Source: an uncultured Prevotellaceae bacterium (GTDB lineage: Bacteria; Bacteroidota; Bacteroidia; Bacteroidales; Bacteroidaceae). Taken from it: 64,000 nucleotides of DNA. Of the stretch, positions 26,164-34,391 are shown in pieces; positions within the stretch are counted from its first letter, which is position 1; each line of letters starts with the position of its first letter. The notes under the pieces were generated by a model. It was not told the origin of the DNA. It ran no database searches and worked only from the letters and a program-made list of their open reading frames with translations. The position numbers were made by a program, and so were the translations under genes. The DNA is taken from the NCBI GenBank assembly GCA_900315105.1, contig OMXX01000002.1, positions 1 through 64,000 on the forward strand, in the 5' to 3' direction.

Positions 26164-27201
26164 ATGAGTAAACTGATAAAACCAGCAGGATACAAGGCGT
26201 TGCTTGACATGAAGCAGACGGAACAAGGTATCAAACTTATCAAGGAGTTCTTCCAGCAGAATATTAGTACGGAACTCCGTCTCCGTCGTGTCACAGCTCC
26301 ACTCTTCGTGCTTCAGGGCCTCGGTATCAATGATGACCTTAACGGCGTAGAACGCGCCGTTACCTTCCCTATCAAAGACCTTGGCGACCAGAAAGCTGAG
26401 GTTGTACATTCCCTTGCCAAGTGGAAGCGTCTCTCTCTTGCTGAGTACGAGATAGAACCTGACTACGGAATATACACCGATATGAATGCTATTCGTGCTG
26501 ACGAAGAGCTCGACAACCTGCATTCCCTCTACGTTGACCAGTGGGACTGGGAGGCTGTTGTAACGAAGGAAGAGCGCACCCTTGCCTATCTCAAGCAGGT
26601 GGTAAACCGCATCTACTCTGCCCTACTCCGCACAGAATACCTTACCTGTGAGACATACTCGCAGATTAAGCCATTCCTCCCACGTGAGATTCACTTCATC
26701 CACAGCGAGGAACTCCTTCAGATGTACCCTAACCTCTCTCCAAAGGAGCGTGAGGACGAGATATGCAAGAAGTACGGTGCTGTATTCATCATCGGTATCG
26801 GTGGCAAGCTCTCTAACGGAGAGAAGCATGACGGTCGCGCTCCTGACTATGACGACTGGACAACTCCTAACGAGGAAGGATATTATGGTCTCAATGGCGA
26901 TATCCTCATCTGGTATCCTATCCTTGAGCGCAGTTTCGAGCTTTCAAGCATGGGTATCCGCGTTGACAAGGAGAGTCTTCTCCGTCAGCTCGAACTCGAA
27001 GGAAAGACAGAGCGCAAGGAACTTTACTTCCACAAGTCATTGCTCGAAGGCAAGCTCCCTCTCTCTATCGGAGGAGGTATCGGTCAGAGCCGACTCTGCA
27101 TGGTACTGCTCCACAAGGCTCACATCGGTGAGATTCAGGCAAGTATCTGGCCTGAGGATATGCGAAAGGAATGTGAAGAGGCAGGAATGCCACTCATCTA
27201 A
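26164..27201 (+). CDS. asnA: Aspartate-ammonia ligase
   Basis: A 345-residue AsnA, the ammonia-dependent asparagine synthetase related to class II aminoacyl-tRNA synthetases. Recognisable segments are the N-terminus (KAALLDMKQTE-like), LQGLGINDDLNG, VDQWDWE, the GIGGKLSNGEKHDGRAPDYDDW stretch (split here as GIGGKLSNGEK and HDGRAPDYDDW) and GGGIGQSRLCM. It makes asparagine from aspartate, ammonia and ATP. It is single-cistron, with both a promoter and a terminator visible. Confidence 0.97.
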   Translation: MSKLIKPAGYKALLDMKQTEQGIKLIKEFFQQNISTELRLRRVTAPLFVLQGLGINDDLNGVERAVTFPIKDLGDQKAEVVHSLAKWKRLSLAEYEIEPDYGIYTDMNAIRADEELDNLHSLYVDQWDWEAVVTKEERTLAYLKQVVNRIYSALLRTEYLTCETYSQIKPFLPREIHFIHSEELLQMYPNLSPKEREDEICKKYGAVFIIGIGGKLSNGEKHDGRAPDYDDWTTPNEEGYYGLNGDILIWYPILERSFELSSMGIRVDKESLLRQLELEGKTERKELYFHKSLLEGKLPLSIGGGIGQSRLCMVLLHKAHIGEIQASIWPEDMRKECEEAGMPLI

Positions 27202-27211
27202 TAGAAACAAT

Positions 27212-27239
27212 AAAGCTCCCAAATCGGGAGCTTTTTTTA
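27212..27239 (+). terminator. asnA terminator
   Basis: Stem AAAGCTCCC/GGGAGCTTT followed by a T run, ten bases after the stop codon. It converges on mnmA. Confidence 0.88.
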
Positions 27240-27254
27240 TGGCTTTCAAAATCC

Positions 27255-28361
27255 TTACATCAGCACAATCTCTCCAGAGCCGAAGCACCTGTGATGCTGT
27301 TCGTCATAGATAACACAGAACTGCCCTGGAGCAACTCCGTGAATAGGTTTCTCTGATTTTATAAGGTATCTGCCCACACCTGCATCAGAGATTGTGGCAT
27401 GGTTATAGTCTGCCGTATGGCGTATCTTGAAGGTTATATTTACAGTCTTGCCCTCATTAATGAAAGGAGCGGTAAGGATATGCAAATCGTGGATATAGAA
27501 CTCTGAACTATAGGCTGACTCTGGGTCGTATCCGTGTGAGAGGTATATAATGTTCTTCTTGATGTCCTTCTTGATGACGAACCAAGGGCCACCGCCGAAG
27601 CCGAGTCCTTTTCTCTGTCCGATAGTACAGAACCAATGCCCCTTGTGCTTGCCTACAACCTTACCAGTCTCTATATCTATGGCATCGCCCTCCCATTCTC
27701 CGAGATAGCGACGCAGATAGTCGTTATAGTTTATCTTCCCAAGGAAACAGATGCCCTGAGAGTCCTTTCTCTTGGCATTGATAAGATGATTCTCCTCCGC
27801 AATACGGCGAACCTCATCCTTGTGCATGTGTCCTATAGGGAAGAGTGCCTTCTTCAACTGCCAGTCGTATATCTGGGCAAGAAAGTCGGTCTGGTCCTTT
27901 ACTGGGTCTGGAGAGGTTACAAGCCATTTCCTGCCCTCCTCGTCAATCTCTGTCTGGGCATAGTGACCTGTGGCTATATAGTCGTATTCATGACCGCGTT
28001 TCTCATAGAAAGCACCGAACTTAATCAAGCGGTTACACATCACGTCAGGATTAGGCGTAAAACCGTTCCTGACCTTATCCATAGTGTACTTTGTCACCTT
28101 ATCCCAATACTCCTGATGACAATCCACTATCTCAAGCCTACAGCCGTACTTCTGGCACAGAGCAGTAGCCATCTCAAGGTCTTCCTCCGAAGTGCAGTCC
28201 CAGTCCTCCTGTTCCTCTGGACCTATCTTGATGTAGAAGCAATCAGGTTTCAGTCCTTCAGAGCATAGCACATGCAGAACTACGGCAGAGTCAACCCCAC
28301 CGCTCAACAAAACCGCTATACTATGCCCTTGAAGAGCTTTTCCTAATTCCTCATTATTCAT
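27255..28361 (-). CDS. mnmA: tRNA-specific 2-thiouridylase
   Basis: A 368-residue enzyme that thiolates U34 of Glu, Gln and Lys tRNAs. It has the PP-loop LLSGGVDSAV, the first catalytic Cys in NPDVMCNRLIKFG, the second in SQGICFLGKINY, and the RKGLGFGGG stretch. The start codon and the second and third codons (Asn-Asn) lie in a 7-bp repeat array (28351-28386). It is the last gene of the rsmA-frr-rsgA-mnmA run, 20 bases after rsgA. Confidence 0.96.
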   Translation of the reverse strand: MNNEELGKALQGHSIAVLLSGGVDSAVVLHVLCSEGLKPDCFYIKIGPEEQEDWDCTSEEDLEMATALCQKYGCRLEIVDCHQEYWDKVTKYTMDKVRNGFTPNPDVMCNRLIKFGAFYEKRGHEYDYIATGHYAQTEIDEEGRKWLVTSPDPVKDQTDFLAQIYDWQLKKALFPIGHMHKDEVRRIAEENHLINAKRKDSQGICFLGKINYNDYLRRYLGEWEGDAIDIETGKVVGKHKGHWFCTIGQRKGLGFGGGPWFVIKKDIKKNIIYLSHGYDPESAYSSEFYIHDLHILTAPFINEGKTVNITFKIRHTADYNHATISDAGVGRYLIKSEKPIHGVAPGQFCVIYDEQHHRCFGSGEIVLM

Positions 28362-28386
28362 TATTAACTATTCATTATTAATTAAT
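28351..28386. repeat. 7-bp array over the mnmA start
   Basis: Units TCATTAT, TAACTAT, TCATTAT and TAATTAA. They include the mnmA start codon and fill the gap to rsgA. Confidence 0.7.
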
Positions 28387-29347
28387 ATGCTGGTCTGTAT
28401 TTTCCCTCCTCCTTATCGTTTAGCATCGAGATATAGGAGTTGTATCTCGAAAGGGCTATATAGTGGTCCTCCACAGCCTTCAGCACGGCACATCCTGGCT
28501 CATGCGTATGGGTGCAGTTACCGAAACGGCAGTCTGCCGAGAACTTGAATATCTCCTTGAAATATGAGCATATCTCCTCTGGCTCCATATCAAACGTGCC
28601 GAAGCCTCTTATTCCTGGGGTGTCAATAACCCACGAAGGCTTTTCTGCCGTTGATGTGGGCAACGGAATCATCTCTGAGAAGGTTGTGGTATGCTGTCCC
28701 GTGTCATGTGCATCAGATATCTCGGCTGTCCTGAGATTGATACCCGGGATGAGCTGGTTCAGAAGTGTACTCTTCCCCACTCCACTGTTACCGCTGAACA
28801 GCGTCACCTTCCCTTCGAGCATAGGGCGCAGTTCATCCACTCCCTCTCCTGTCTCTGCCGAAAGTGCCACGCACTCATAGCCTATGTTGCTATACAGCGT
28901 CTTCATCATATCCAGATACCTTAGTTCATCTTCTGAATAGATGTCCTTCTTGTTGAAGACGAGTATCACAGGCACGCGATAAGCCTCAGCCGAGGCAAGG
29001 AAACGGTCGATGAAAGTGGTGGATGTCTCAGGATGTGAGATTGTCACCAACAGACAAGCCTGGTCCACATTACTGGCAATGATATGGCTCTGCTTCGAGA
29101 GATTCGTTGACTTGCGCACGATATAGTTGCGACGGTCGTCAATATCCGTAATCCAGTATGCCACATCAGTACCCTCACCAGAGGCAGAACCCGCCGAAAC
29201 AGACACAAGGTCACCCACAGCAACTGGATTAGTACTGCGGATGCCCTTGAGCCGAAAATTACCTTTTATCTTGCAGTCTATCGTCTCGCCCTCGTCAGTA
29301 AGGACGGTGTACCAATAGCCTGTGTTCTTTATTACGAGTCCGTGCAT
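28382..29347 (-). CDS. rsgA: Ribosome small-subunit-dependent GTPase A
   Basis: A 321-residue circularly permuted GTPase: OB fold at the N-terminus, then the G4 motif NKKD, G1 [10 protein letters not shown]3 DTPGIRGFG and a C-terminal zinc site ([14 protein letters not shown]). RsgA checks late 30S maturation. Its start codon directly follows the frr stop codon (no gap), which suggests translational coupling. The presence of rsmA and frr in the same run fits a ribosome-biogenesis operon. Confidence 0.96.
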   Translation of the reverse strand: MHGLVIKNTGYWYTVLTDEGETIDCKIKGNFRLKGIRSTNPVAVGDLVSVSAGSASGEGTDVAYWITDIDDRRNYIVRKSTNLSKQSHIIASNVDQACLLVTISHPETSTTFIDRFLASAEAYRVPVILVFNKKDIYSEDELRYLDMMKTLYSNIGYECVALSAETGEGVDELRPMLEGKVTLFSGNSGVGKSTLLNQLIPGINLRTAEISDAHDTGQHTTTFSEMIPLPTSTAEKPSWVIDTPGIRGFGTFDMEPEEICSYFKEIFKFSADCRFGNCTHTHEPGCAVLKAVEDHYIALSRYNSYISMLNDKEEGKYRPAY

Positions 29348-29908
29348 TTAGACGGTCATGATTTCCTTGGTCTTGTCGTCGAGCATAGCGTCAATCTTTG
29401 CGATATACTTGTCGTGAAGCTTCTGCAAGTCGTTCTCTGCATCCTTCTCCACGTCCTCTGACAGACCGTCCTTTATTGCCTTCTTCAACTTTTCCTTGAT
29501 TTCTGCACGCGCATTACGCACACCTACCTTGGCTTTCTCACCAATCTTGTTACACTGCTTCACGAGGTCGCGACGACGCTCCTCTGTTGGCTGTGGAATG
29601 CCAAGACGGATAATCTCACCATTGTTCTCTGGTGTGATGCCTACGTCAGAATCCATGATACCCTTCTCAATCTCGCGTATCTGCTTCTTGTCGAAAGGCT
29701 TGATAGCGATGGTACGGGCATCAGGAGTGGTAACGCTTGCCACCTGATTCAGAGGCACCATCATGCCGTATGATTCTACACGCACGCCACTTACTATAGC
29801 CACATTGGCTCTGCCAGCGCGAATCTTAGCGAGGGACTCATCGAGATACATTGCCGACATCTCCATCTGCTCCTCGGCTTCCATTAGGGTTTCTTTTACG
29901 TCAATCAT
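29348..29908 (-). CDS. frr: Ribosome recycling factor
   Basis: A 186-residue RRF with typical AGRANVAIVSGVRVESYGM and PTEERRRDLVKQ segments and C-terminal KLHDKYIAKID. With EF-G it splits post-termination ribosomes. The reading frame extends 16 codons upstream, but starting at MIDVKETLMEAEE gives the family's usual length. It is followed at once by rsgA. Confidence 0.97.
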   Translation of the reverse strand: MIDVKETLMEAEEQMEMSAMYLDESLAKIRAGRANVAIVSGVRVESYGMMVPLNQVASVTTPDARTIAIKPFDKKQIREIEKGIMDSDVGITPENNGEIIRLGIPQPTEERRRDLVKQCNKIGEKAKVGVRNARAEIKEKLKKAIKDGLSEDVEKDAENDLQKLHDKYIAKIDAMLDDKTKEIMTV

Positions 29909-29952
29909 TGTAAAATTGATATTTGATATATGATATTTCCTTGTTATTTTTG

Positions 29953-30012
29953 TCAAAGGTCAAAAGTCAAAGGTCAAAAGTCTTTTGCCTTTAGTCTTTA
30001 GCCTTTAGCCTT
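29953..30012. repeat. 7-bp array at the rsmA 3' end
   Basis: Units of the AAAGGTC/AAAAGTC type, then TTTAGCC/TTTAGTC. On the minus strand they encode the last residues (GKAKG) and the stop codon of rsmA and fill the spacer to frr. Confidence 0.8.
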
Positions 30013-30804
30013 CCCCAGTTCCTTTTCCACAAGATTAGTCAGCTCCACGAACTGCTGAACGCTCAACTGCTCCGGACGCTTGGTCATCAGCTCATGCTCG
30101 AAGAACTCCGGACTTGCCACTACGTCGCCATTGAATATCTGCCTGAGCGATACTCGAAGCATCTTCCTGCGCTGGTTGAAGGTTGTCTTCACCACCCTCT
30201 TGAACAGAGCCTCATCACATCCGAGGTCAGTCACCTTGTTGCGTGTCATGCGTATGACCGCACTCTTCACCTTCGGAGGCGGGTTGAACACATGCTCATC
30301 CACGGTAAACAGATACTCCGTGTCATACCAAGCCTGAATCAACACCGACAGTATGCCGTAAGCCTTGTTGCCTGGCTCTGAGGCTATGCGCAAGGCCACC
30401 TCCCTCTGTATCATGCCCGTACAGCAAGGTATCAGGTCCTTGTTGTCCAGCATCTTGAAGAATATCTGCGAAGAGATGTCGTAGGGATAATTGCCCGTCA
30501 GTACGAACTGCCTTCCACCAAATACTTCATTCAGGTCCATACGCAGAAAGTCAGCACCGATGATGTTATCTCTCAGCCGAGGAAAGTTCTCGTTGAGGTA
30601 TGCCACCGATTCCGTATCTATCTCCACGCACTTGAACTCACGCTCCTTGGGATAGAGATACTGCGTCATCACACCCATACCCGGTCCTATCTCCAACACT
30701 GGTATATCAGGATAGGCATCCACCGTATCGGCTATGCGCTTGGCTATGCCAAGGTCGGTCAGGAAGTGCTGGCCTAAGTTTTTCTTTGGTCTAACCTGTT
30801 TCAT
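29998..30804 (-). CDS. rsmA: 16S rRNA dimethyladenosine transferase
   Basis: A 268-residue RsmA/KsgA that dimethylates A1518 and A1519 of 16S rRNA. It begins KKNLGQHFLTD and has the SAM site LEIGPGMGVMT, the catalytic motif TGNYPYDIS (NLPY-like) and VFNPPPKVKSAV. The C-terminus is coded by a repeat array. The -7 box TAACTTTG at 30813-30820 is only about nine bases from the ATG, so the transcript should have almost no leader. Confidence 0.96.
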   Translation of the reverse strand: MKQVRPKKNLGQHFLTDLGIAKRIADTVDAYPDIPVLEIGPGMGVMTQYLYPKEREFKCVEIDTESVAYLNENFPRLRDNIIGADFLRMDLNEVFGGRQFVLTGNYPYDISSQIFFKMLDNKDLIPCCTGMIQREVALRIASEPGNKAYGILSVLIQAWYDTEYLFTVDEHVFNPPPKVKSAVIRMTRNKVTDLGCDEALFKRVVKTTFNQRRKMLRVSLRQIFNGDVVASPEFFEHELMTKRPEQLSVQQFVELTNLVEKELGKAKG

Positions 30805-30812
30805 TCAAGCCA

Positions 30813-30820
30813 CAAAGTTA
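30813..30820 (-). promoter_or_regulatory. -7 box of the rsmA promoter (near-leaderless)
   Basis: TAACTTTG on the minus strand, nine bases before the rsmA ATG. Confidence 0.6.
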
Positions 30821-30925
30821 CAATTAAAAAACGAAAAACCCACAATGATAGCCTAAAAAAAATATATTTTTCACATTTTCGGCATTTTATATAGGTGTAT
30901 TTTTGGTATTTTCCCGAAATAGCAT

Positions 30926-30933
30926 TACCTTTG
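30926..30933 (+). promoter_or_regulatory. -7 box of the divergent membrane-protein promoter
   Basis: TACCTTTG, followed by the ATG 12 bases later. The leader would be about 7 nt. Confidence 0.6.
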
Positions 30934-30944
30934 CGTGATATTAC

Positions 30945-31952
30945 ATGAACAAAAAGCGTCTTATAACAGTCCTGAAAGTCACCACCCCGTTCATTTTGGG
31001 TGGTGCTATTCTGTATTGGATGTTCCGAAACTTCGACTTCAGGAGCATGAAGCACGTTCTCTTCGAGGAGATGAACTGGTGGTGGATGCTTCTGTCCTTC
31101 CCCTTCGGAATACTTGCTCAGGCTTTCCGTGGATGGCGATGGAAACAGACACTCGAACCTATGGGCGAGAATCCGCGTACCAGCACTACCATCTACTCCA
31201 TATTCATATCCTACGCAACATCGCTCATAGTGCCCCGTATCGGTGAGTTCACACGCTGTGGAGTGCTCAAGCGATGGGAGGGAACGTCATTCCCAAAGGC
31301 TCTCGGAACGGTCGTAACCGAGCGTGCCGTTGACTCCCTGCTCATTCTGATTCTCACCCTCATCACCTTCCTAAGCCAACTGCCAGTGTTCCTCACCTTC
31401 TTCTCTCACACGGGAACACGCTTCGACGAGATATTCGGAATGTTCTCCACCACAGGCTATATCGTTACGCTTATCTGCGGAATAGCCGTGCTCATATCCC
31501 TCTATTCCGTCCGTAAGAAACTGTCGTTCTACGATAAGGTGAAAGCCACGCTACACGGCATCATCGAGGGTATCATGTCGCTACGCGGAGTGAAGAACAT
31601 ACCCCTGTTCCTGTTCTACTCCGTCGCTATCTGGGCAAGCTATTTCCTGCACTACTACCTCACGTTCTTCTGTTTCTCTGGAACAGCCCACCTCGGCATC
31701 ACGTGTGCCATGGTGACGTTCATCGTAGGCAGTATCGCCGTGCTCGTACCTACTCCTAACGGTGCAGGCCCTTGGCATTTCGCCGTGAAGACCATGCTCA
31801 TTCTCTATGGCGTAGCCGATAACGAGGCCCTGTATTTCGTGCTGATAGTACACACCGTACAGACGCTTCTCGTTGTTGCCATCGGCATATATGCGTGGGT
31901 GGCACTGAGTATAACCCACCCCAACCCAAGGGAGGCAGAAGTGAAAAAATGA
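30945..31952 (+). CDS. Lysylphosphatidylglycerol synthase-like flippase-domain protein (UPF0104)
   Basis: A 335-residue protein with about eight TM helices, the ISYATSLIVPRIGEFTRCGVL stretch (recognisable as the SLIVPRIGEF motif), TVVTERAVDSL and PTPNGAGPWHF near the end. This is the membrane half of MprF-type proteins; stand-alone versions are common in Bacteroidetes and are presumed to move lipids or glycolipids. There is no catalytic aminoacyl-transfer domain, so lysyl-PG synthesis is not implied. Divergent from rsmA. Confidence 0.85.
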   Translation: MNKKRLITVLKVTTPFILGGAILYWMFRNFDFRSMKHVLFEEMNWWWMLLSFPFGILAQAFRGWRWKQTLEPMGENPRTSTTIYSIFISYATSLIVPRIGEFTRCGVLKRWEGTSFPKALGTVVTERAVDSLLILILTLITFLSQLPVFLTFFSHTGTRFDEIFGMFSTTGYIVTLICGIAVLISLYSVRKKLSFYDKVKATLHGIIEGIMSLRGVKNIPLFLFYSVAIWASYFLHYYLTFFCFSGTAHLGITCAMVTFIVGSIAVLVPTPNGAGPWHFAVKTMLILYGVADNEALYFVLIVHTVQTLLVVAIGIYAWVALSITHPNPREAEVKK

Positions 31953-31955
31953 AAA

Positions 31956-31977
31956 ATACCGCCGGGCCAGGCGGTAT
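31956..31977 (+). terminator. Terminator after the LPG-synthase-like gene
   Basis: Stem ATACCGCC/GGCGGTAT with loop GGGCCA, right after the stop codon. No strong T run follows. Confidence 0.65.
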
Positions 31978-32125
31978 ATATGGAAAGTAAATTAGGAGTA
32001 AATTATATCAATTAATTTACAGAAAAGAATCTACTGGATTAATTTTTTTTCAATTTACTTTCAGAAGATGACTCAGCAAGGAGCATAAAAACTACTATTA
32101 TTTTACAATTTAATTTCATACAACC

Positions 32126-33586
32126 ATGAGCAAAATTGAGAATTTATCCCCAGAATGCATCTGGCGCAATTTCTATGCACTCACCCAGGTGCCACGTCCA
32201 TCAGGACATCTTGAGAAAGTACAGCAGTTCCTACTCGACTTCGCCAAGAAGGTTGGCGTAGAGGCTTTCAAGGATTCTGCCAACAATATAGTTATGCGTA
32301 AGCCTGCCTCTCCTGGCATGGAGAACCGCAAGACAGTGATGCTTCAGGCTCACATGGACATGGTGCCCCAGAAGACTCCCGATTCTACCCATAACTTCGA
32401 GACTGACCCTATCCAGACATGGATTGACGGTGAGTGGGTGAAGACTAAGGGCACTACCCTCGGTGCTGACGACGGTCTCGGCATTTCAGCCATCATGGCT
32501 GTCATGGAGGATAAGACCTTGAAGCACGGTCCGATAGAGGCTCTATGCACCGCCGACGAAGAGACTGGCATGTATGGTGCTAACGACTTGCCTACTGGTC
32601 AGATGACTGCCGACATTCTCCTTAACCTCGACACCGAAGATGAGGGTGAGATGATTGTAGGCTCTGCTGGAGGCATTAACATCACTGGAACAATAGAATA
32701 CAAGCCTGCTGATACCGAGGCTGGTGACAAGGCTGTGAAGGTTACTCTCAAAGGCTTAAAGGGCGGTCATTCAGGACTTGAAATCAACGAGGGACGCGCC
32801 AATGCCAACAAGCAGATGGTGCGTTTCGTGCGTGAGGCTATAAGCCAGTGCGATGCCCGATTGGCTGAATGGCATGGCGGTAATATGCGTAATGCAATCC
32901 CTAACTCATGTGTCGTTATCCTCACCGTTCCTGCTGAGAACGTGGAGGCATTGAAGGAACTCACAGAGGATTGGAAGGTATATATCTCAGAAGATTACTA
33001 CGGCATTGAGGAAGGCATTGAGTTCTTTGCCGAGGATGTTGCCACACCTGCCACCGAGGTTCCTGCCGAGATTCAGGACAACCTCGTTGATGCCATATAT
33101 GCCTGTCATGATGGTGTCATACGCATGATTCCTACTATCCCTTCAAAGGTCGAGACATCCAGCAACCTCGCCATCGTTGACATTACTGATACAAAGGCTG
33201 AGATTAAGGTGCTTGCCCGCTCTTCTTCCGAGAGCATGAAGGACTATGTAGTAACCACCGTTTCAAGTGCCTTCTCTATGGTGGGCATGAAGGTTGAGAC
33301 TGACGGCGACTACATGGGCTGGAACCCTAACCCTAACAGTGAGATGGTTGCCCTGATGAGCAAGATATACAAGGACCTGTTCCACACCGACCCAACCGTA
33401 CAGGTATGCCATGCAGGACTTGAGTGCTCTATCATTCTCAGCAAATACCCACAGCTCGACATAGTGAGCTTCGGACCAACCATCCGCTCTCCTCACACAC
33501 CAGGTGAGCGTGCTCACATCCCTTCTGTTCCTAAGTTCTGGCAGTTCCTTACAAAGACATTGGAGGAGATTCCTGTGAAAGGATAA
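32126..33586 (+). CDS. pepD: Aminoacyl-histidine dipeptidase (M20, PepD)
   Basis: A 486-residue M20 metallopeptidase with LQAHMDMVPQK (first zinc His/Asp), TTLGADDGLGI (bridging Asp), CTADEETGMYGA (catalytic Glu-Glu), LNLDTEDEGE and the final SFGPTIRSPHTPGERAHI (last zinc His). Length and motifs match PepD, a cytosolic Xaa-His dipeptidase. The terminator is at 33628-33660, preceded by a 7-bp array. Confidence 0.95.
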   Translation: MSKIENLSPECIWRNFYALTQVPRPSGHLEKVQQFLLDFAKKVGVEAFKDSANNIVMRKPASPGMENRKTVMLQAHMDMVPQKTPDSTHNFETDPIQTWIDGEWVKTKGTTLGADDGLGISAIMAVMEDKTLKHGPIEALCTADEETGMYGANDLPTGQMTADILLNLDTEDEGEMIVGSAGGINITGTIEYKPADTEAGDKAVKVTLKGLKGGHSGLEINEGRANANKQMVRFVREAISQCDARLAEWHGGNMRNAIPNSCVVILTVPAENVEALKELTEDWKVYISEDYYGIEEGIEFFAEDVATPATEVPAEIQDNLVDAIYACHDGVIRMIPTIPSKVETSSNLAIVDITDTKAEIKVLARSSSESMKDYVVTTVSSAFSMVGMKVETDGDYMGWNPNPNSEMVALMSKIYKDLFHTDPTVQVCHAGLECSIILSKYPQLDIVSFGPTIRSPHTPGERAHIPSVPKFWQFLTKTLEEIPVKG

Positions 33587-33619
33587 AGTAGAAAGTGTAA
33601 AGAGTAAATAGTAAAGTAT
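33584..33619. repeat. 7-bp array after pepD
   Basis: Units TAAAGTA, GAAAGTG, TAAAGAG, TAAATAG and TAAAGTA. The first overlaps the pepD stop codon. Confidence 0.7.
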
Positions 33620-33627
33620 ATACAGAA

Positions 33628-33660
33628 AGATGCGGCAACAATATGCTGCATCTTTTTTTA
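33628..33660 (+). terminator. pepD terminator
   Basis: Stem AGATGC.GCA/TGC.GCATCT followed by TTTTTTTATT. Confidence 0.82.
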
Positions 33661-33785
33661 TTCTATCCTTAGTTATGCGTATTATTGTGAAAACAAATAC
33701 ACCCGCCAATAGTTAACAAAAGCTAAAATGTGCATTTCTCATGCAGTCTTTTCATATTTCCATACACTATATCAATGAAAATATT

Positions 33786-33793
33786 TATTTTTG
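33786..33793 (+). promoter_or_regulatory. -7 box before the lipoprotein/sigma-fusion operon
   Basis: TATTTTTG, about 19 bases upstream of the lipoprotein ATG. No -33 TTTG was found. Confidence 0.5.
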
Positions 33794-33812
33794 CATTTAA
33801 ATTAACCTAAGT

Positions 33813-34391
33813 ATGAAAAGAAACAAAATCCTATGGCTTTGTGCCATCCTAATCTCAACAACATTGTGTTGCAGTTGCAATAGCGACGACGATTCTACCA
33901 CATCTGCGAAAACAGCGACAAGAAGTGTAAGCATTGCCGACCGCTCGCTATATGCCATTGCGCGACAGAGTAGCGACGCTATTATCCAGCATAAGGCAGA
34001 AATGCCTGTATTCTCACTCAGCGATATTGAGAGTTTCAATCCCAAGACTGGTGAGATCAAATTCAAGGATATAGTATTCGACAAAGAACTCTTCTATGAC
34101 ATTGCCTGCAAATACCGTATATATTTCTATGCAGGTGACGACTTGCTGTTCGATGCCCGTACAGTATCATGGCTCTCAAGTGCAGGCTATTTCGACGAAC
34201 TCACATTCCAGTGTGATATCTACGGACCTTCTGACGGACTGAAGAATAGCCGTTTCTTCCTAAGCTATGGCTACCCCGGGACAATAGACGGTGATGAGAC
34301 TGTCAAGGAACTGATGAAGAAGAATGAAGCTGGTATGGAACGCTTCATCAGCATATTACGCAAGGCAGGAAAGATTGTCGATGCAGAATAA
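33813..34391 (+). CDS. Lipoprotein encoded with the sigma/beta-barrel fusion
   Basis: A 192-residue protein with a lipoprotein signal (ILISTTLCCSC, then NSDDDS). After a short Ser/Thr stretch it has a folded-looking domain (SLSDIESFNPKTGEIKF, DKELFYDIACKYRIYFY) of no recognised family. Its last 11 bases (ATGCAGAATAA) overlap the start of the sigma-factor fusion gene, so the two are translationally coupled. A sensory or modulatory role for the sigma protein is an inference from this overlap only. Confidence 0.82.
   Translation: MKRNKILWLCAILISTTLCCSCNSDDDSTTSAKTATRSVSIADRSLYAIARQSSDAIIQHKAEMPVFSLSDIESFNPKTGEIKFKDIVFDKELFYDIACKYRIYFYAGDDLLFDARTVSWLSSAGYFDELTFQCDIYGPSDGLKNSRFFLSYGYPGTIDGDETVKELMKKNEAGMERFISILRKAGKIVDAE

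Noticed and set aside
34324..34380. Longer start for the sigma fusion
   Set aside because: It would overlap the lipoprotein gene by 68 bases; the ATG at 34381 gives a short coupled overlap and the usual sigma N-terminus.
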